A stretch of DNA of 56,867 nt from Pseudomonas gessardii (GCF_001983165.1 NZ_MNPU01000038.1:1-56867), one strand, 5' to 3'; counted from the first letter of the stretch, positions 27,663-37,407 are shown. The notes: generated by a model from the letters alone, not told the origin. Numbers and translations: made by a program.

Positions 27663-27968
27663 TCAGGTGGCGAAGTTCTCGATCTTGACCTGCCCGTCCG
27701 GGAACGTCGCCACAATCTCCAACTCCCCACCCATTGCACGGATGTAGTTGCGCAAGGTGCTGATGTACATATCGGTACGACGCTCCATCTTGGAAACCGC
27801 TGCCTGGTTGATATTCAGGGCCTTGGCCAGGCTCTCCTGGCTCATCTGTTGCGCTTTGCGCAGCTCGTGCAACGGCATTTCCTTGAGGTGCTGCCGCAAG
27901 ATCCGCTCGGCATCGGCACGGGCCTCGGGGGTCATGCGCGCCTGCAGGTCAGCAAATTTCTTAGCCAT
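27663..27968 (-). CDS. HigA-type antitoxin (XRE helix-turn-helix)
   Basis: A 101-residue XRE-family protein. A short helical N-terminus (ARADAERILRQHLKEMPL) leads into an HTH (RKAQQMSQESLAKALNINQ then AAVSKMERRTDMY) and a C-terminal beta segment (GGELEIVATFPDG). Gene order is toxin then antitoxin, as in higBA. Its start overlaps the toxin stop by 8 bases. In this family the antitoxin neutralises its toxin and represses the shared promoter. Confidence 0.85.
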   Translation of the reverse strand: MAKKFADLQARMTPEARADAERILRQHLKEMPLHELRKAQQMSQESLAKALNINQAAVSKMERRTDMYISTLRNYIRAMGGELEIVATFPDGQVKIENFAT

Positions 27969-28326
27969 GATTCAGGCCCTCCTTAAGCAATGTTTCCAAG
28001 TGTTCGTCATACAGCTTTTCGGCAATCGGAATATGGTCTGCATACCAGCGATTGCGCCCGGTTTTTTCACCACCGGTCAGCAGCAGCGCACATCTGCGCG
28101 GATCAAATACATACAGCACCCGATAAGGTCGCCCGGCATGCTGGATCCGTAGTTCCCGCAGGCTGCCATGTCGGGAGTTCTTGATATCGCTGCTGTGTGG
28201 AAAGCCCAGGGCTGGCCCCAAAAGGCCCAGTAAATCTACAGTCGCCGAGACAGAAGACTGCTCCTTTGCATCCAGCCCAAACCACCAATTGCCGAATTCA
28301 TCCGTGTACTCAATTTCCCACTTCAT
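27961..28326 (-). CDS. HigB/RelE-type toxin
   Basis: A 121-residue RelE-superfamily protein, expected to be a ribosome-dependent mRNA endonuclease. It begins MKWEIEYTDEFGNWWFGLDA and contains the family core LRELRIQHAGRPYRVLYVFD followed by RRCALLLTGGEKTG, with the Arg and Lys residues typical of the active site. It is first of the overlapping toxin-antitoxin pair. The region upstream (28327-28604) is AT-rich and holds the promoters of this pair and of the divergent antiporter. No gene is seen there. Confidence 0.85.
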   Translation of the reverse strand: MKWEIEYTDEFGNWWFGLDAKEQSSVSATVDLLGLLGPALGFPHSSDIKNSRHGSLRELRIQHAGRPYRVLYVFDPRRCALLLTGGEKTGRNRWYADHIPIAEKLYDEHLETLLKEGLNHG

Positions 28327-28604
28327 GTAAATATGCCATCCATGGAATATAAACTCAAGGGCATAACTTTAGGACTTTCTACACGCGCCCGACACCTAGC
28401 TTTTAATTCAAAAAAAAACCGCCCTCACCGAACTCATTGAAATAAACGGTATTAAAACTTTCGCGAGCGCCCTGTAGGATTTATACGACATCCAACAGGC
28501 ACTGGCACAAAGCGCTGTGCCCTGGCAAAAATTCAGATTCAGTAGCATAAAAGCGCGTTCTAATAGCGCCCTATCGATTCGCCTCAAAGATCCTGGAGTA
28601 AGCG

Positions 28605-30413
28605 ATGCCCCATGAAGGCAACCTGTTACAAGCGGCCGTAGTGTTCCTGTTGGCCGCCGTACTGACCGTGCCCCTGGCCAAGCACCTGAAACTGGGCGCG
28701 GTGCTGGGCTATCTGTTCGCCGGCGTGATCATCGGCCCTTCGGCACTGGGGCTGATAGGCAACCCGCAAAGCGTCGCGCAGTTCTCCGAGCTGGGGGTGG
28801 TGTTGTTGCTGTTTATCATCGGCCTGGAACTGTCGCCCAAGCGCCTGTGGGTGATGCGCAAGGCAGTGTTTGGCGTGGGCCTGGCGCAAGTGCTGCTGAC
28901 CGCCATGGTGATGGGGGCGGTGGCGCTCTGGGCGTTTGGCCAGTCATGGAACAGCGCGATTGTGCTGGGCCTGGGCCTGGCGTTGTCCTCCACGGCCTTT
29001 GGCCTGCAAAGCCTGGCCGAACGCAAGGAGCTGAACAGCCCCCACGGGCGTCTGGCCTTTGCGATCCTGTTGTTCCAAGACATCGCGGCGATCCCGTTGA
29101 TCGCCATGGTGCCGCTGCTGGCCGGCGGCGACCACACCACCACCGCCGCCCAGGACCTGAACCACGGGTTGCAGGTATTGGGCAGCATCGCCGTGGTGAT
29201 TATCGGCGGCCGCTACCTGTTGCGCCCGGTGTTTCGCATCGTGGCCAAGACCGGCCTGCGTGAAGTGTCCACCGCCACCGCGCTGTTGGTGGTGATCGGC
29301 ACCGCCTGGCTGATGGAACTGGTGGGCGTGTCCATGGCCCTTGGCGCGTTCCTCGCCGGCCTGCTGCTGGCCGACTCGGAATACCGCCACGAGCTGGAAT
29401 CACAGATCGAGCCGTTCAAGGGCCTGCTGCTGGGGTTGTTCTTTATCAGCGTGGGCATGGGCGCCAATATCAGCCTGTTGTTCAGCACGCCCTTTGTGGT
29501 GCTGGGCCTGACCCTGCTGCTGATCGGCATCAAGTTGCCGCTGCTGTATGCGGTCGGGCAGATGGTCGGTGAGCTGAACCGCGAGAGCGCAGTCCGCCTG
29601 GGCGTGGTCCTGGCGGCCGGTGGTGAATTTGCCTTCGTGGTGTTCAAGATCGGCCGCGACCAGGGCCTGTTCGCCCCGCACCTGTACGATGTGCTGGTGT
29701 TGACCATCACCCTGTCCATGGCCCTCACCCCGCTGCTGTTACTGCTGTGCCCGAAGCTGTTCCGGCCCAAGGCCAAGCCGGTGGAAGTGCCGGAAGAATA
29801 CCGTGCGATCGAGAGCGATGCGCCACGGGTGGTGATCGCCGGCATGGGCCGGATGGGGCAGATTGTGGCGCGGATCCTGCGGGCGCAGAATATTTCGTTT
29901 ATCGCCCTCGACACGTCGGTGGAAACCATCGAGCTGACCCGCAGTTTTGGTGGTATGCCGGTGTTTTACGGTGACCCCCAGCGCCCAGAGATCCTGCACG
30001 CGGCCAAGGTCGACCAGGCCGAGTACGTCGTGATCGCCATGGATGATCCCGAAATCAACATCAAGACCGCCGAGCTGGTGCGCAACCTCTACCCACACAT
30101 GAAAATCATCGCCCGTGCCCGTAACCGCCAGCATGTGCATCGCCTGGTGGACCTGGACGCGTCACCGGTGCGCGAAACCTTCTATTCCAGCCTGGAAATG
30201 AGCCGCCGTACCCTGGTCGGCCTGGGGCTGAGCGAGACCCAGGCCGATGCGCGGATCAACCGTTTCAAGCACCACGACCTGCAACTGCTGGCCGCGCAGC
30301 ACGCGGTGTACGACGACGCGGCCAAGGTGATGCAGTCGGCCCAGGAATCGCGCGCAGAGCTGGCGCGGTTGTTTGAAATGGACCGTCTTGAGGAGGAGTC
30401 GGGGAAGGTTTGA
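28605..30413 (+). CDS. Kef-type monovalent cation:proton antiporter (CPA2) with RCK domain
   Basis: A 602-residue inner-membrane antiporter of the KefB/KefC group. About 12 hydrophobic helices span residues 1-385, with LGAVLGYLFAGVIIGPSALG, FIIGLELSP and the CPA2 active-site region LFQDIAAIPLIA (conserved Asp). It is followed by a TrkA-N/RCK nucleotide-binding domain: RVVIAGMGRMGQIVARILR (Rossmann), then ALDTSVETIE and GDPQRPEILHAAKVDQAE. It exports K+ in exchange for H+. Good GGAG ribosome site. No KefF/KefG-like ancillary subunit is adjacent. Confidence 0.9.
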   Translation: MPHEGNLLQAAVVFLLAAVLTVPLAKHLKLGAVLGYLFAGVIIGPSALGLIGNPQSVAQFSELGVVLLLFIIGLELSPKRLWVMRKAVFGVGLAQVLLTAMVMGAVALWAFGQSWNSAIVLGLGLALSSTAFGLQSLAERKELNSPHGRLAFAILLFQDIAAIPLIAMVPLLAGGDHTTTAAQDLNHGLQVLGSIAVVIIGGRYLLRPVFRIVAKTGLREVSTATALLVVIGTAWLMELVGVSMALGAFLAGLLLADSEYRHELESQIEPFKGLLLGLFFISVGMGANISLLFSTPFVVLGLTLLLIGIKLPLLYAVGQMVGELNRESAVRLGVVLAAGGEFAFVVFKIGRDQGLFAPHLYDVLVLTITLSMALTPLLLLLCPKLFRPKAKPVEVPEEYRAIESDAPRVVIAGMGRMGQIVARILRAQNISFIALDTSVETIELTRSFGGMPVFYGDPQRPEILHAAKVDQAEYVVIAMDDPEINIKTAELVRNLYPHMKIIARARNRQHVHRLVDLDASPVRETFYSSLEMSRRTLVGLGLSETQADARINRFKHHDLQLLAAQHAVYDDAAKVMQSAQESRAELARLFEMDRLEEESGKV

Positions 30414-30486
30414 GGATGGATCCGAACGAAATTGCGAATTTTCTGACAGAATACAGCGCAATTTCGTTCATCCATTGGAAGACCTC

Positions 30487-31071
30487 ATGCTCACCCTCAG
30501 CCAAACCGCCGCCCGCCTGGCCCTGACGCTGACTGTCAGCCTGGGCGCCAGCCCACTGTTCGCGGCCACCAAGCCGGCCGCGGCAGCGCCGGACGACTTC
30601 CAGATCGTCTCGACCCTGGACGGCAAGTTCACCTTCACCCTGCCCAAGGGCTATGTCGCCGACGCCCTGCCCGCCGGCGCGCAAGCCCAGGGCACTGCTG
30701 GCGCCAACGGCACGATGTATATCAACCAGGCGTCAAAAAGCGTAGTGGTCGTGGCCCAGACCCTGCGCAATGACGGGATCGACCTGCAAGACAACGAACC
30801 GCTGTTTCTCGATAGTGCGGTTGAAGGCTTCCTCAAGGACGTAGGCACCAGCCTGCCGGACTACAAGAAACTGGCGCAGAAGAAACTGCTGATCAAGGGC
30901 GTGGGCCTGCGCCAGGTTGATGGCACCGCCAGCATGGGCGGTGGCAAGACCTTGAACTCGACCTTCCTTGCCGGCGCAGGCAACCGCTTGCTGGTGATCC
31001 AGGCCATTTCCCGGGCCGAGGATGTGACGGGGCATGGGCTGCTGGTCAGGCAGATTACCAGCGGCAAGTGA
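30487..31071 (+). CDS. Secreted/periplasmic hypothetical protein
   Basis: A 194-residue exported protein. It has a Sec signal peptide (MLTLSQTAARLALTLTVSLG then ASPLFAATKPA) followed by a beta-rich mature part (DDFQIVSTLDGKFTFTLPKG, SKSVVVVAQTLRNDG, TASMGGGKTLNSTFLAGAGN). It is similar in pattern to short Pseudomonas periplasmic proteins of unknown function. The ATG at 30487 has a GGAAGA site. It follows the antiporter closely, but a weak hairpin-like AT-rich gap lies between them, so co-expression is uncertain. Confidence 0.65.
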   Translation: MLTLSQTAARLALTLTVSLGASPLFAATKPAAAAPDDFQIVSTLDGKFTFTLPKGYVADALPAGAQAQGTAGANGTMYINQASKSVVVVAQTLRNDGIDLQDNEPLFLDSAVEGFLKDVGTSLPDYKKLAQKKLLIKGVGLRQVDGTASMGGGKTLNSTFLAGAGNRLLVIQAISRAEDVTGHGLLVRQITSGK

Positions 31072-31099
31072 CCCCGCCCGGTAAAACGACAAAAATCCA

Positions 31100-31190
31100 C
31101 TGTGGGAGCGGGCTTGCTCGCGATGGCGGTGTGTCAGTTGATAGATATTTGACTGACCCACCGCCATCGCGAGCAAGCCCGCTCCCACAT
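31100..31190. repeat. REPIN followed by a T-run
   Basis: CTGTGGGAGCGGGCTTGCTC and its inverted partner near GAGCAAGCCCGCTCCCACA, about 25 bases apart, form the cleanest paired REP palindrome in the window. It is followed by TTTTTT (31190-31196), so it may also act as a transcription stop between the secreted-protein gene and cobF. Confidence 0.88.
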
Positions 31191-31215
31191 TTTTTAATGC
31201 ATTCCCCTCCCCCTC

Positions 31216-31974
31216 CTACGGCTTGCGTAGCAGGTAGGTATCCATGATCCAGCCATTAGCCTGGCGCGCTGCCTTGCGTACACGCTCGATCTCGTCGGCC
31301 ACCTCGGCCACCTTGCCGCGGATCAGGATTTCATCCGGCGTGCCCAGGTACGCGCCCCAGTAGATCTCCAGGTCCTGGTCCGCGACGCTGCGGTAGGAGT
31401 CCTCGGCATCGAGCATCACCACCAGGGTGTCGGCATCGCTGGCCTGCCCCGCCGCGAGCCGCCGCCCGGTGGTGATCTCGATCGAACGGCCGATGCGGTT
31501 CAGCGGCACTTTATGCTGGGCCGCCAGGGCCTGGACGCTGGTAATCCCGGGGATGACGTCAAACTCAAAGGCACAGCGCCCATCGGCCAGGATCGCCTGC
31601 AGGATACGGATGGTGCTGTCGTACAACGCCGGATCGCCCCAGGCCAGGAAGGCCCCCACTTCACCGTCAGCCATGTGTTCGTTGATCATGCGCTCGAAGG
31701 TCTGTTGCTTGTCGCGGTTCAGATCCTGCACCGCCGTGGTGTAGTCGATTTCGCCGCGCACACGCTCGGGGCAGTCGGCTTCGACAAAGCGGTAGGCGTG
31801 CCCGGCGTCGATATAGGTCTGGCAGATTTCCCGGCGCAGGTCGATCAGCTTGTCCTTGCTCTGGCCCTTGTCCATCAGGAAAAACACGTCGGTGCGGTTC
31901 AGCGCCTTCACCGCCTGCATCGTGATGTAGTCGGGGTTGCCGGCGCCAATGCCGATGATCAGGATCTTTTTCAT
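31216..31974 (-). CDS. cobF: Precorrin-6A synthase (deacetylating)
   Basis: A 252-residue SAM-dependent tetrapyrrole methyltransferase. It begins KKILIIGIGAGNPDYITMQA, the family N-terminus. It also has FLMDKGQSKDKLIDLRREIC, FLAWGDPALYDSTIRIL (CobF/CbiF-type GDPALYD) and FDVIPGITSVQALAAQHKVP, as in CobF. It catalyses C1 methylation with loss of acetate in aerobic cobalamin synthesis. The start at 31974 drops a poorly conserved upstream extension. It stands apart from the other cob genes but close to the cobalamin uptake operon at 37.7-40.9 kb. Confidence 0.88.
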   Translation of the reverse strand: MKKILIIGIGAGNPDYITMQAVKALNRTDVFFLMDKGQSKDKLIDLRREICQTYIDAGHAYRFVEADCPERVRGEIDYTTAVQDLNRDKQQTFERMINEHMADGEVGAFLAWGDPALYDSTIRILQAILADGRCAFEFDVIPGITSVQALAAQHKVPLNRIGRSIEITTGRRLAAGQASDADTLVVMLDAEDSYRSVADQDLEIYWGAYLGTPDEILIRGKVAEVADEIERVRKAARQANGWIMDTYLLRKP

Positions 31975-32021
31975 GAAGGGGTTCTCAGTGCGGGGCTGCG
32001 ATTTTGCCATGTTCGCGCCGC

Positions 32022-32588
32022 TCAGGTCTCGCGCGTTTCCAGGCGCAGGCGCCACACGCCGTTGAAACGCAGCTCGGTGGCGGACAACGGCTCCACATCA
32101 ATCCGGTTGAACATCGCCAGCGGGCCCTGCATGGCGTACAGCAACGCGGCGCGGATCACAAAAGGATGGGTCACCGCCAGGACATGGCCCGGGGTCTGTT
32201 CCAGGGACCGCAGCCACTGCCCTACCCGCTCGCACAGTTGCTCAACGGACTCACCTCCATGGGGGGCCGCCGTGGTATCCGTCAGCCAGGCCTGCAAGGC
32301 GTCGGGCTCGGCAAGTTGCACCTCATCGAGGCCCTGCCCGCGCCACCGCCCCAAATCACAGTCGCGCAGGGCCTCTTCCACCTGCGGGGATTCGGCAAAA
32401 AACATGGCTGTTTGCCAGGTTCGGACCTCGGGGCCGCAGAGCACACGAGGGGCACGCTTGAAGCGGCCGGCCAATGACAATGCCGGCAACTGCCACGCGC
32501 TTTCCAAGGGCTCGTCCAACGCGAAACGCGCACGTTTTTGAGCAGGTGTGCGGGCATGGCACATAAGGGTCAAACGAGTGGCCTGCAT
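32022..32588 (-). CDS. Histidine phosphatase-family protein with an altered RHG motif
   Basis: A 188-residue phosphoglycerate-mutase-like protein. The usual N-terminal RHG(E/Q)T motif is replaced by CHARTP (Cys10-His11-Ala12), so the phosphohistidine His is kept but the phosphate-binding Arg is lost. Downstream marks persist: DLGRWRGQGLDEV, PHGGESVEQLCERVG and the second His in VLAVTHPFVIRAAL. It lies just upstream of cobF (47-base gap), so a link to corrin metabolism (CobC-like phosphatase) is possible. Catalytic activity is doubtful. The ATG at 32588 is chosen as the family-like start. Confidence 0.72.
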   Translation of the reverse strand: MQATRLTLMCHARTPAQKRARFALDEPLESAWQLPALSLAGRFKRAPRVLCGPEVRTWQTAMFFAESPQVEEALRDCDLGRWRGQGLDEVQLAEPDALQAWLTDTTAAPHGGESVEQLCERVGQWLRSLEQTPGHVLAVTHPFVIRAALLYAMQGPLAMFNRIDVEPLSATELRFNGVWRLRLETRET

Positions 32589-32767
32589 CGAAAATCGCCC
32601 CGATTTCAAGGTAAGACCGACATCCTGACACAGGAGCACCAAGGCTTGTAGGAACACGGAAAGCCTACGAACGGCGGGAACGGATGCCGGACAGAAAGCC
32701 ACCCAACATCAGACTTCACCGACAACGTTGCGAGCCCCTTGTTGAACCACTGCCTGAAGGAATAATC

Positions 32768-35700
32768 ATGAAAGTCGCCAACCCCCGACCCACTCTGCCC
32801 GCCATGCCCAGCCCCCCAGGCTTGAACCCCTCACCCGAGCCTGCCGTTCAACAAGGATTACCCCTGCGACTGCCCCCGCCCAGAGACCGGGGCGCCGGAA
32901 AAACCTACGCACAACGCCTCGACGAAGCCCTGTTTCTTCCCGCAGCCTCGCCATCAGGCTCCCCCTTGGGCGCACAGGACAACCTGGCACGCTCACGACG
33001 CAGCCCTTCGCTGAATGTCATTACCCTGAACGCCCAGGCAAAAGCCGAACATACGGTCAGAGTGGCCGACAGTGAGCTGTCGGCGCAGTTCGCCGCCACC
33101 TTGATGAACCAGGTCATCTCACTTGATTCAGGTGCTCAAGACAGCCCGGAGACCCGGTTGGTCTACAACATCCCGCCCGATTCCACCTTCGCAAAAGCCT
33201 GGGCGCGGCTCACCCAGGCCCTCAAGGATGAGCCTTTTGCAACCTTTGCCAAAAATAACAACATCGACACATCACATTTCAAACTGAACCCAAGGTCCGG
33301 GTGGCTGGAGTGCATGATCAATGGCCAGCCAGCCAACTTTACAACGTACACCCCCGGCTGGGACGCGGTGTCTGCAGCCGTCGTGGCCGCCGCGCGCAAT
33401 CTGGCGCCCACCCTCGAATCACCGTTTGAATATGCCGGCGAAGACCGCGCATCGCTGAATATCGTGGGCGACTTCTACGGTGCCAGCTACTCGAATACCA
33501 GAACTGACATGCTCCGTTTTATCGGTCGCTTACAGCATGACCATGGATTTCCTTGCGTAGCGTTCTCCAGGTCTCACCTGCCGCGTCATCACCTACCCGA
33601 ACACCGGCACATCCAACAATTGCAACAGGATGCGATCGACACCCTCGCGGCGCAAATCACACAGGCGCAGGGTCAACACTTGCCTGCGCGACAAGTCAAA
33701 ACCTCATCGCAGCTCATCGCCAAAGGCGATCTGGAACTGGCGAGGTGGTGCAGCACAGTCCTGACAGCCCGGCATACGGAAACCCGGCCCCCTGGAGAGG
33801 GCATCACCTCTGCCTTCGGGACGGTTCCAGAGTACTCGACCTTTGGACAGGTACGCATGGCCCTCGAAAACGCACTGGCCGAGCCTTCATTCTTGACCTT
33901 CGTGAAAAACAACAAGATTGATCTCTCAAGTATCAGCATTGCGCCACAAACCGGCGAACTGACCTGCCAGGTAATAGGGGCCAAAGGTGTCAAGGTCCAG
34001 AAGGTTTTCCGCATGACCGACGACTCAGGCTGGTCAGCCGTCAGCACCGACATCTGGGCGTCAGCCAAGAGCCTGGCCGCAGGCTCGACAGAGCAGGTGC
34101 GTCACCCCCGGCACAGCTGGATCAGTGTCAATGAGTTGTTGAATTTCTACGGGGAAAACCTGGCGACGGGGACGTTGCTGGAAACCCTCAAACGGTGCGC
34201 GGCACTCAACTACACCGGTTTCCCTGCCTTGAACGAGAACGCCCCAGCCCACAACGAACGCTCTAGCGCCGTCCGGGCGAAACGACGCGCGGTCATTGAT
34301 CGCCTCGACAACAAAACCAGCCCCCGCGAAGCCACACCTGCCACGCCCCTTAACCCGACCACCGAGATAGCCAGTCGCCAGTTTGCCGGCGAGCCCGGCC
34401 TGCGCGCGGTCATGGCCCGACTGCTCACTGATGCCTTGAAGAGCGCATCGCCCGGGCTGGACTTCGATATCAACCACCTCGACTTTGCCCAGCCCGACCC
34501 GGACAAGCCTGGCCAGTTCAAGCGCACCCCCCTGATGGACCTGGCCCTGGATTACCTGACAGACGACGCTGTGCCAGACTTGCCCGCCGGCAGCAAGCTG
34601 GTCGATACCCGCCCTGATCTTATGGCCCATACCGGCAATACCCCGGACACGCCACTGCCCGTTGAAATGAACGATCTTCAAAGCGCTTTACGCGCCCTCC
34701 CAGGCCAAATGAACCCAGCCTTGGCAGCGGACGTGCCCAAGTACTGGGACCAGCCCGCCTTCAGCACACCCGCCTCTGGAGGTCTGCGCCCCTTTGCCGG
34801 CAGTCATCGGTCACTGATCAGTGACCTGCTGCGCGACAATGTGCGACTGGCCGGGCTCAAGCAACCGGGGCTCGATGAGCAGCAACGCGAAACCCTCGAC
34901 CTGGTAGTGCGCTACCCCAATGGCTTGACGCGCCCAACCCCCACCGACAACAGCGAAGTGACAATCTTCGCCCTCGGCAGCCTTCCAGCGGCCAACCAAG
35001 GCGCAATCGAATCCACCTCGCCGAACCTGCTGATTCAGCGTCATATCGCCGAGCGTACGATTCTCCTGCTCTGCGAACCTAACGGCACAGTCACCCCGTA
35101 TGACTCCTACGCAGCCTTCAACGCAGCACGCGAGCAAGAGCTCAACGCGCAATTCCCCGGGCAACGGCGCCTCAACACCTTGCGCAAAGTGGACGGCCAT
35201 GCCTTCGATAACCAGGCCCAACCCCTTATCGATCAACGCCTGGATCACAGCCTTGCCAGTGCTGCGGCTTATCTCAACCTCAACACACTGGATCAGCCCC
35301 AACGCAAAATGCCAGCCTGGGTCAGTCAAGCCAGCGAGGCCGAGCGCTTTGTCTTACGTGGACTCAGCCTGGAACTGGCGAGTTTCACCCAGCGCAATAA
35401 AGGGCGGACCTACAACAGCGATATCCCGGATATCCGCCCCTTTGCCGAAAAGGCCTTCGGTCAATTGATGGTGTCGGGGCACCCGGCGAAAAACCTGGAA
35501 GTCGTGTTCAGGGTTCCCGTGGGCGGCAACTCCCCGGGTGGTGTGGTCAGTGGCAGCATCCATCGCGAACGCCTGAGCATGACCGATGTGCTCCTGAGAA
35601 ACCTCTCGGGGCTGCCCAGCCGGGACGTGGAGGTCTATCTCAAACCGGGTAACACGCGGGTTCCCGAACTGGAAGTGGATGGCGAACTGCAGAAGCTGAT

Positions 35701-37330
35701 CCAGAACATAGACGTGGGAAAAAATTACCCCGAGTTGCTCAAACGCGAACTGCTGGACGATCCCGCCAAAAAGGCCGAGCGCCAGTCTTTGTTTGCCCAG
35801 CAGATTCCGGTGGAACTGCAAATCAAGGCCCTGGAGTTGGCCGTTCAAAAACAATCGGGGTTCGACACCACAGGCTTGCGTTACGTCCAGGCAGCCGTCA
35901 ATCCAGAACCCGGCACGAAGACCGTCGACGGCAAAGAAATCACCGTGCGACCGCTGGCATTCATCGCCGGGCCAGGCGCGACGCCCGACGTGGTCGACAA
36001 CATGTACCTGATCGAGCCCGAAGACAGCACCAGCGGCCCGCACATTCTCTATCGCCCATTGATCGCCGACGCGCCGCTGCTGCAATTTCCGACCCGCCAG
36101 GCCTTGCTGGAGGCCATCCAGCAGCCAGGGCGTTTGCAAAAAGACATCCTGGCCTGGTTTCCCGACAGCTCGACCCGGGAATACTACAAGGCCTGGAGTT
36201 TCAAGGAGCCCTCCGCCCAGATCACCAGCCTGTTTGGCGTGGGTGACGGAGAAACCATTCCCGCCGCACCCACGCTGGCCGTAGGAAGCTACGCCGCTGC
36301 CGATGCGCTGAAGGCCAAACTGCAAACCGGGAGACTGATAAACCACCTGTACGACGCCAACGCCCAGGGCCTGATCAGCATGGCCGAACAACAATCTGTC
36401 TCCGATGCCGAAAGCCGCTGGGCAACGCTCAAGGAAGGCGGCTATCTGTTGCTCAACGCCGTACTGCCCGCCCTGCGCGGCCCGGGTGCCGCCATCGGTA
36501 CGATGTTGCAGTTCCAGGGCCTTCTCAGCGACCTGCAAACGCTGGCGGACGATGACACGTCGAACAAAGAACCGGCCATGGCGGATCTGTTGCTCAACCT
36601 TGCGATGCTGGTGACCCATCGTCGAGCACGCCCCCTGCCCAGGCAGACCGACACACACCCGACCTCAGGGTTGGCCGAGACACCTCTGCGTGGTGGCCGC
36701 TACAACAGTATCGTAGAGGCGCCCAATGGCGAAAAGGTCCGACGCATGATCGTCATGAAGGGCAACATGAAAAAAATGCAACTGGTCAAAGGCAACCTTT
36801 TTACCTTTGAAGATGAATACAAAGGCAAACCCCGCCTCAACATCAACGCCCATGGCCGCGACCTCAGCTTCACGGAACAACTGCTGGGCAAGAGTTCAAC
36901 CATCCTTTATGACGGCGCCGAGCATACCGCCGAACAACTGCATGCCCATCTGCTCGCCAAAGGCATCGACCCCAGCCAGTTCGACAACGTTCGCTTGCTT
37001 GTCTGTTACTCCGGCAATGGCTCCGAGAACTCCTTTGCCGCCGAGTTCCAGAGGTTGATCAAAAAGCCGGTGAAGGCCTTCGTGGGGACCGTGACAGTGA
37101 CCCCCAGCCCCGAACTGGTCACCTCCGAATTTGAAACCGGCACCCAGATGCACGGACCGCAAAACGGACCGAAGCTGGTGAGTGACACCTACGCAGAATA
37201 CGACAGTGTCGACACCGTCAAGGACCGCACGGGTATTTCCCTGATCCGCAACCCTCTGGAATACATTCTCTTCTCCTACTACCCCGTGTATTACCCGCCC
37301 CGCACGGGCGCTACAACGGCAAATCGCTGA
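32768..37330 (+). CDS. Very large putative toxin (dermonecrotic/Mcf-like) with caspase-like C-terminus
   Basis: A 1,520-residue protein, start chosen for GAAGGA before ATG at 32768. The N-terminus is Pro-rich and disordered with no classical signal peptide, as expected for a toxin that leaves by a non-Sec route. Two homologous segments of about 100 residues occur at about 138-238 and 355-463 (FAKNNNIDTS... and FVKNNKIDLS..., each ending GW-x-AVS ... FYG). A hydrophobic stretch near 1223-1285 (GGYLLLNAVLPALRGPGAA) resembles membrane-insertion regions of the Pseudomonas dermonecrotic-toxin (DUF6543) group. The C-terminal 170 residues show a His/Cys pair in NINAHG (His1362) and VRLLVCYSGNG (Cys1413), the layout of caspase-fold CPD/CHAT proteases. 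No partner secretion or immunity gene is adjacent. Confidence 0.6.
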   Translation: MKVANPRPTLPAMPSPPGLNPSPEPAVQQGLPLRLPPPRDRGAGKTYAQRLDEALFLPAASPSGSPLGAQDNLARSRRSPSLNVITLNAQAKAEHTVRVADSELSAQFAATLMNQVISLDSGAQDSPETRLVYNIPPDSTFAKAWARLTQALKDEPFATFAKNNNIDTSHFKLNPRSGWLECMINGQPANFTTYTPGWDAVSAAVVAAARNLAPTLESPFEYAGEDRASLNIVGDFYGASYSNTRTDMLRFIGRLQHDHGFPCVAFSRSHLPRHHLPEHRHIQQLQQDAIDTLAAQITQAQGQHLPARQVKTSSQLIAKGDLELARWCSTVLTARHTETRPPGEGITSAFGTVPEYSTFGQVRMALENALAEPSFLTFVKNNKIDLSSISIAPQTGELTCQVIGAKGVKVQKVFRMTDDSGWSAVSTDIWASAKSLAAGSTEQVRHPRHSWISVNELLNFYGENLATGTLLETLKRCAALNYTGFPALNENAPAHNERSSAVRAKRRAVIDRLDNKTSPREATPATPLNPTTEIASRQFAGEPGLRAVMARLLTDALKSASPGLDFDINHLDFAQPDPDKPGQFKRTPLMDLALDYLTDDAVPDLPAGSKLVDTRPDLMAHTGNTPDTPLPVEMNDLQSALRALPGQMNPALAADVPKYWDQPAFSTPASGGLRPFAGSHRSLISDLLRDNVRLAGLKQPGLDEQQRETLDLVVRYPNGLTRPTPTDNSEVTIFALGSLPAANQGAIESTSPNLLIQRHIAERTILLLCEPNGTVTPYDSYAAFNAAREQELNAQFPGQRRLNTLRKVDGHAFDNQAQPLIDQRLDHSLASAAAYLNLNTLDQPQRKMPAWVSQASEAERFVLRGLSLELASFTQRNKGRTYNSDIPDIRPFAEKAFGQLMVSGHPAKNLEVVFRVPVGGNSPGGVVSGSIHRERLSMTDVLLRNLSGLPSRDVEVYLKPGNTRVPELEVDGELQKLIQNIDVGKNYPELLKRELLDDPAKKAERQSLFAQQIPVELQIKALELAVQKQSGFDTTGLRYVQAAVNPEPGTKTVDGKEITVRPLAFIAGPGATPDVVDNMYLIEPEDSTSGPHILYRPLIADAPLLQFPTRQALLEAIQQPGRLQKDILAWFPDSSTREYYKAWSFKEPSAQITSLFGVGDGETIPAAPTLAVGSYAAADALKAKLQTGRLINHLYDANAQGLISMAEQQSVSDAESRWATLKEGGYLLLNAVLPALRGPGAAIGTMLQFQGLLSDLQTLADDDTSNKEPAMADLLLNLAMLVTHRRARPLPRQTDTHPTSGLAETPLRGGRYNSIVEAPNGEKVRRMIVMKGNMKKMQLVKGNLFTFEDEYKGKPRLNINAHGRDLSFTEQLLGKSSTILYDGAEHTAEQLHAHLLAKGIDPSQFDNVRLLVCYSGNGSENSFAAEFQRLIKKPVKAFVGTVTVTPSPELVTSEFETGTQMHGPQNGPKLVSDTYAEYDSVDTVKDRTGISLIRNPLEYILFSYYPVYYPPRTGATTANR

Positions 37331-37407
37331 GCACCCTCCAGCACGCGGCACTGGCCAATCGGTTCGTCGCATTGACGAACGGTCCTACGAATGTTCAGAT
37401 GCGGCCC

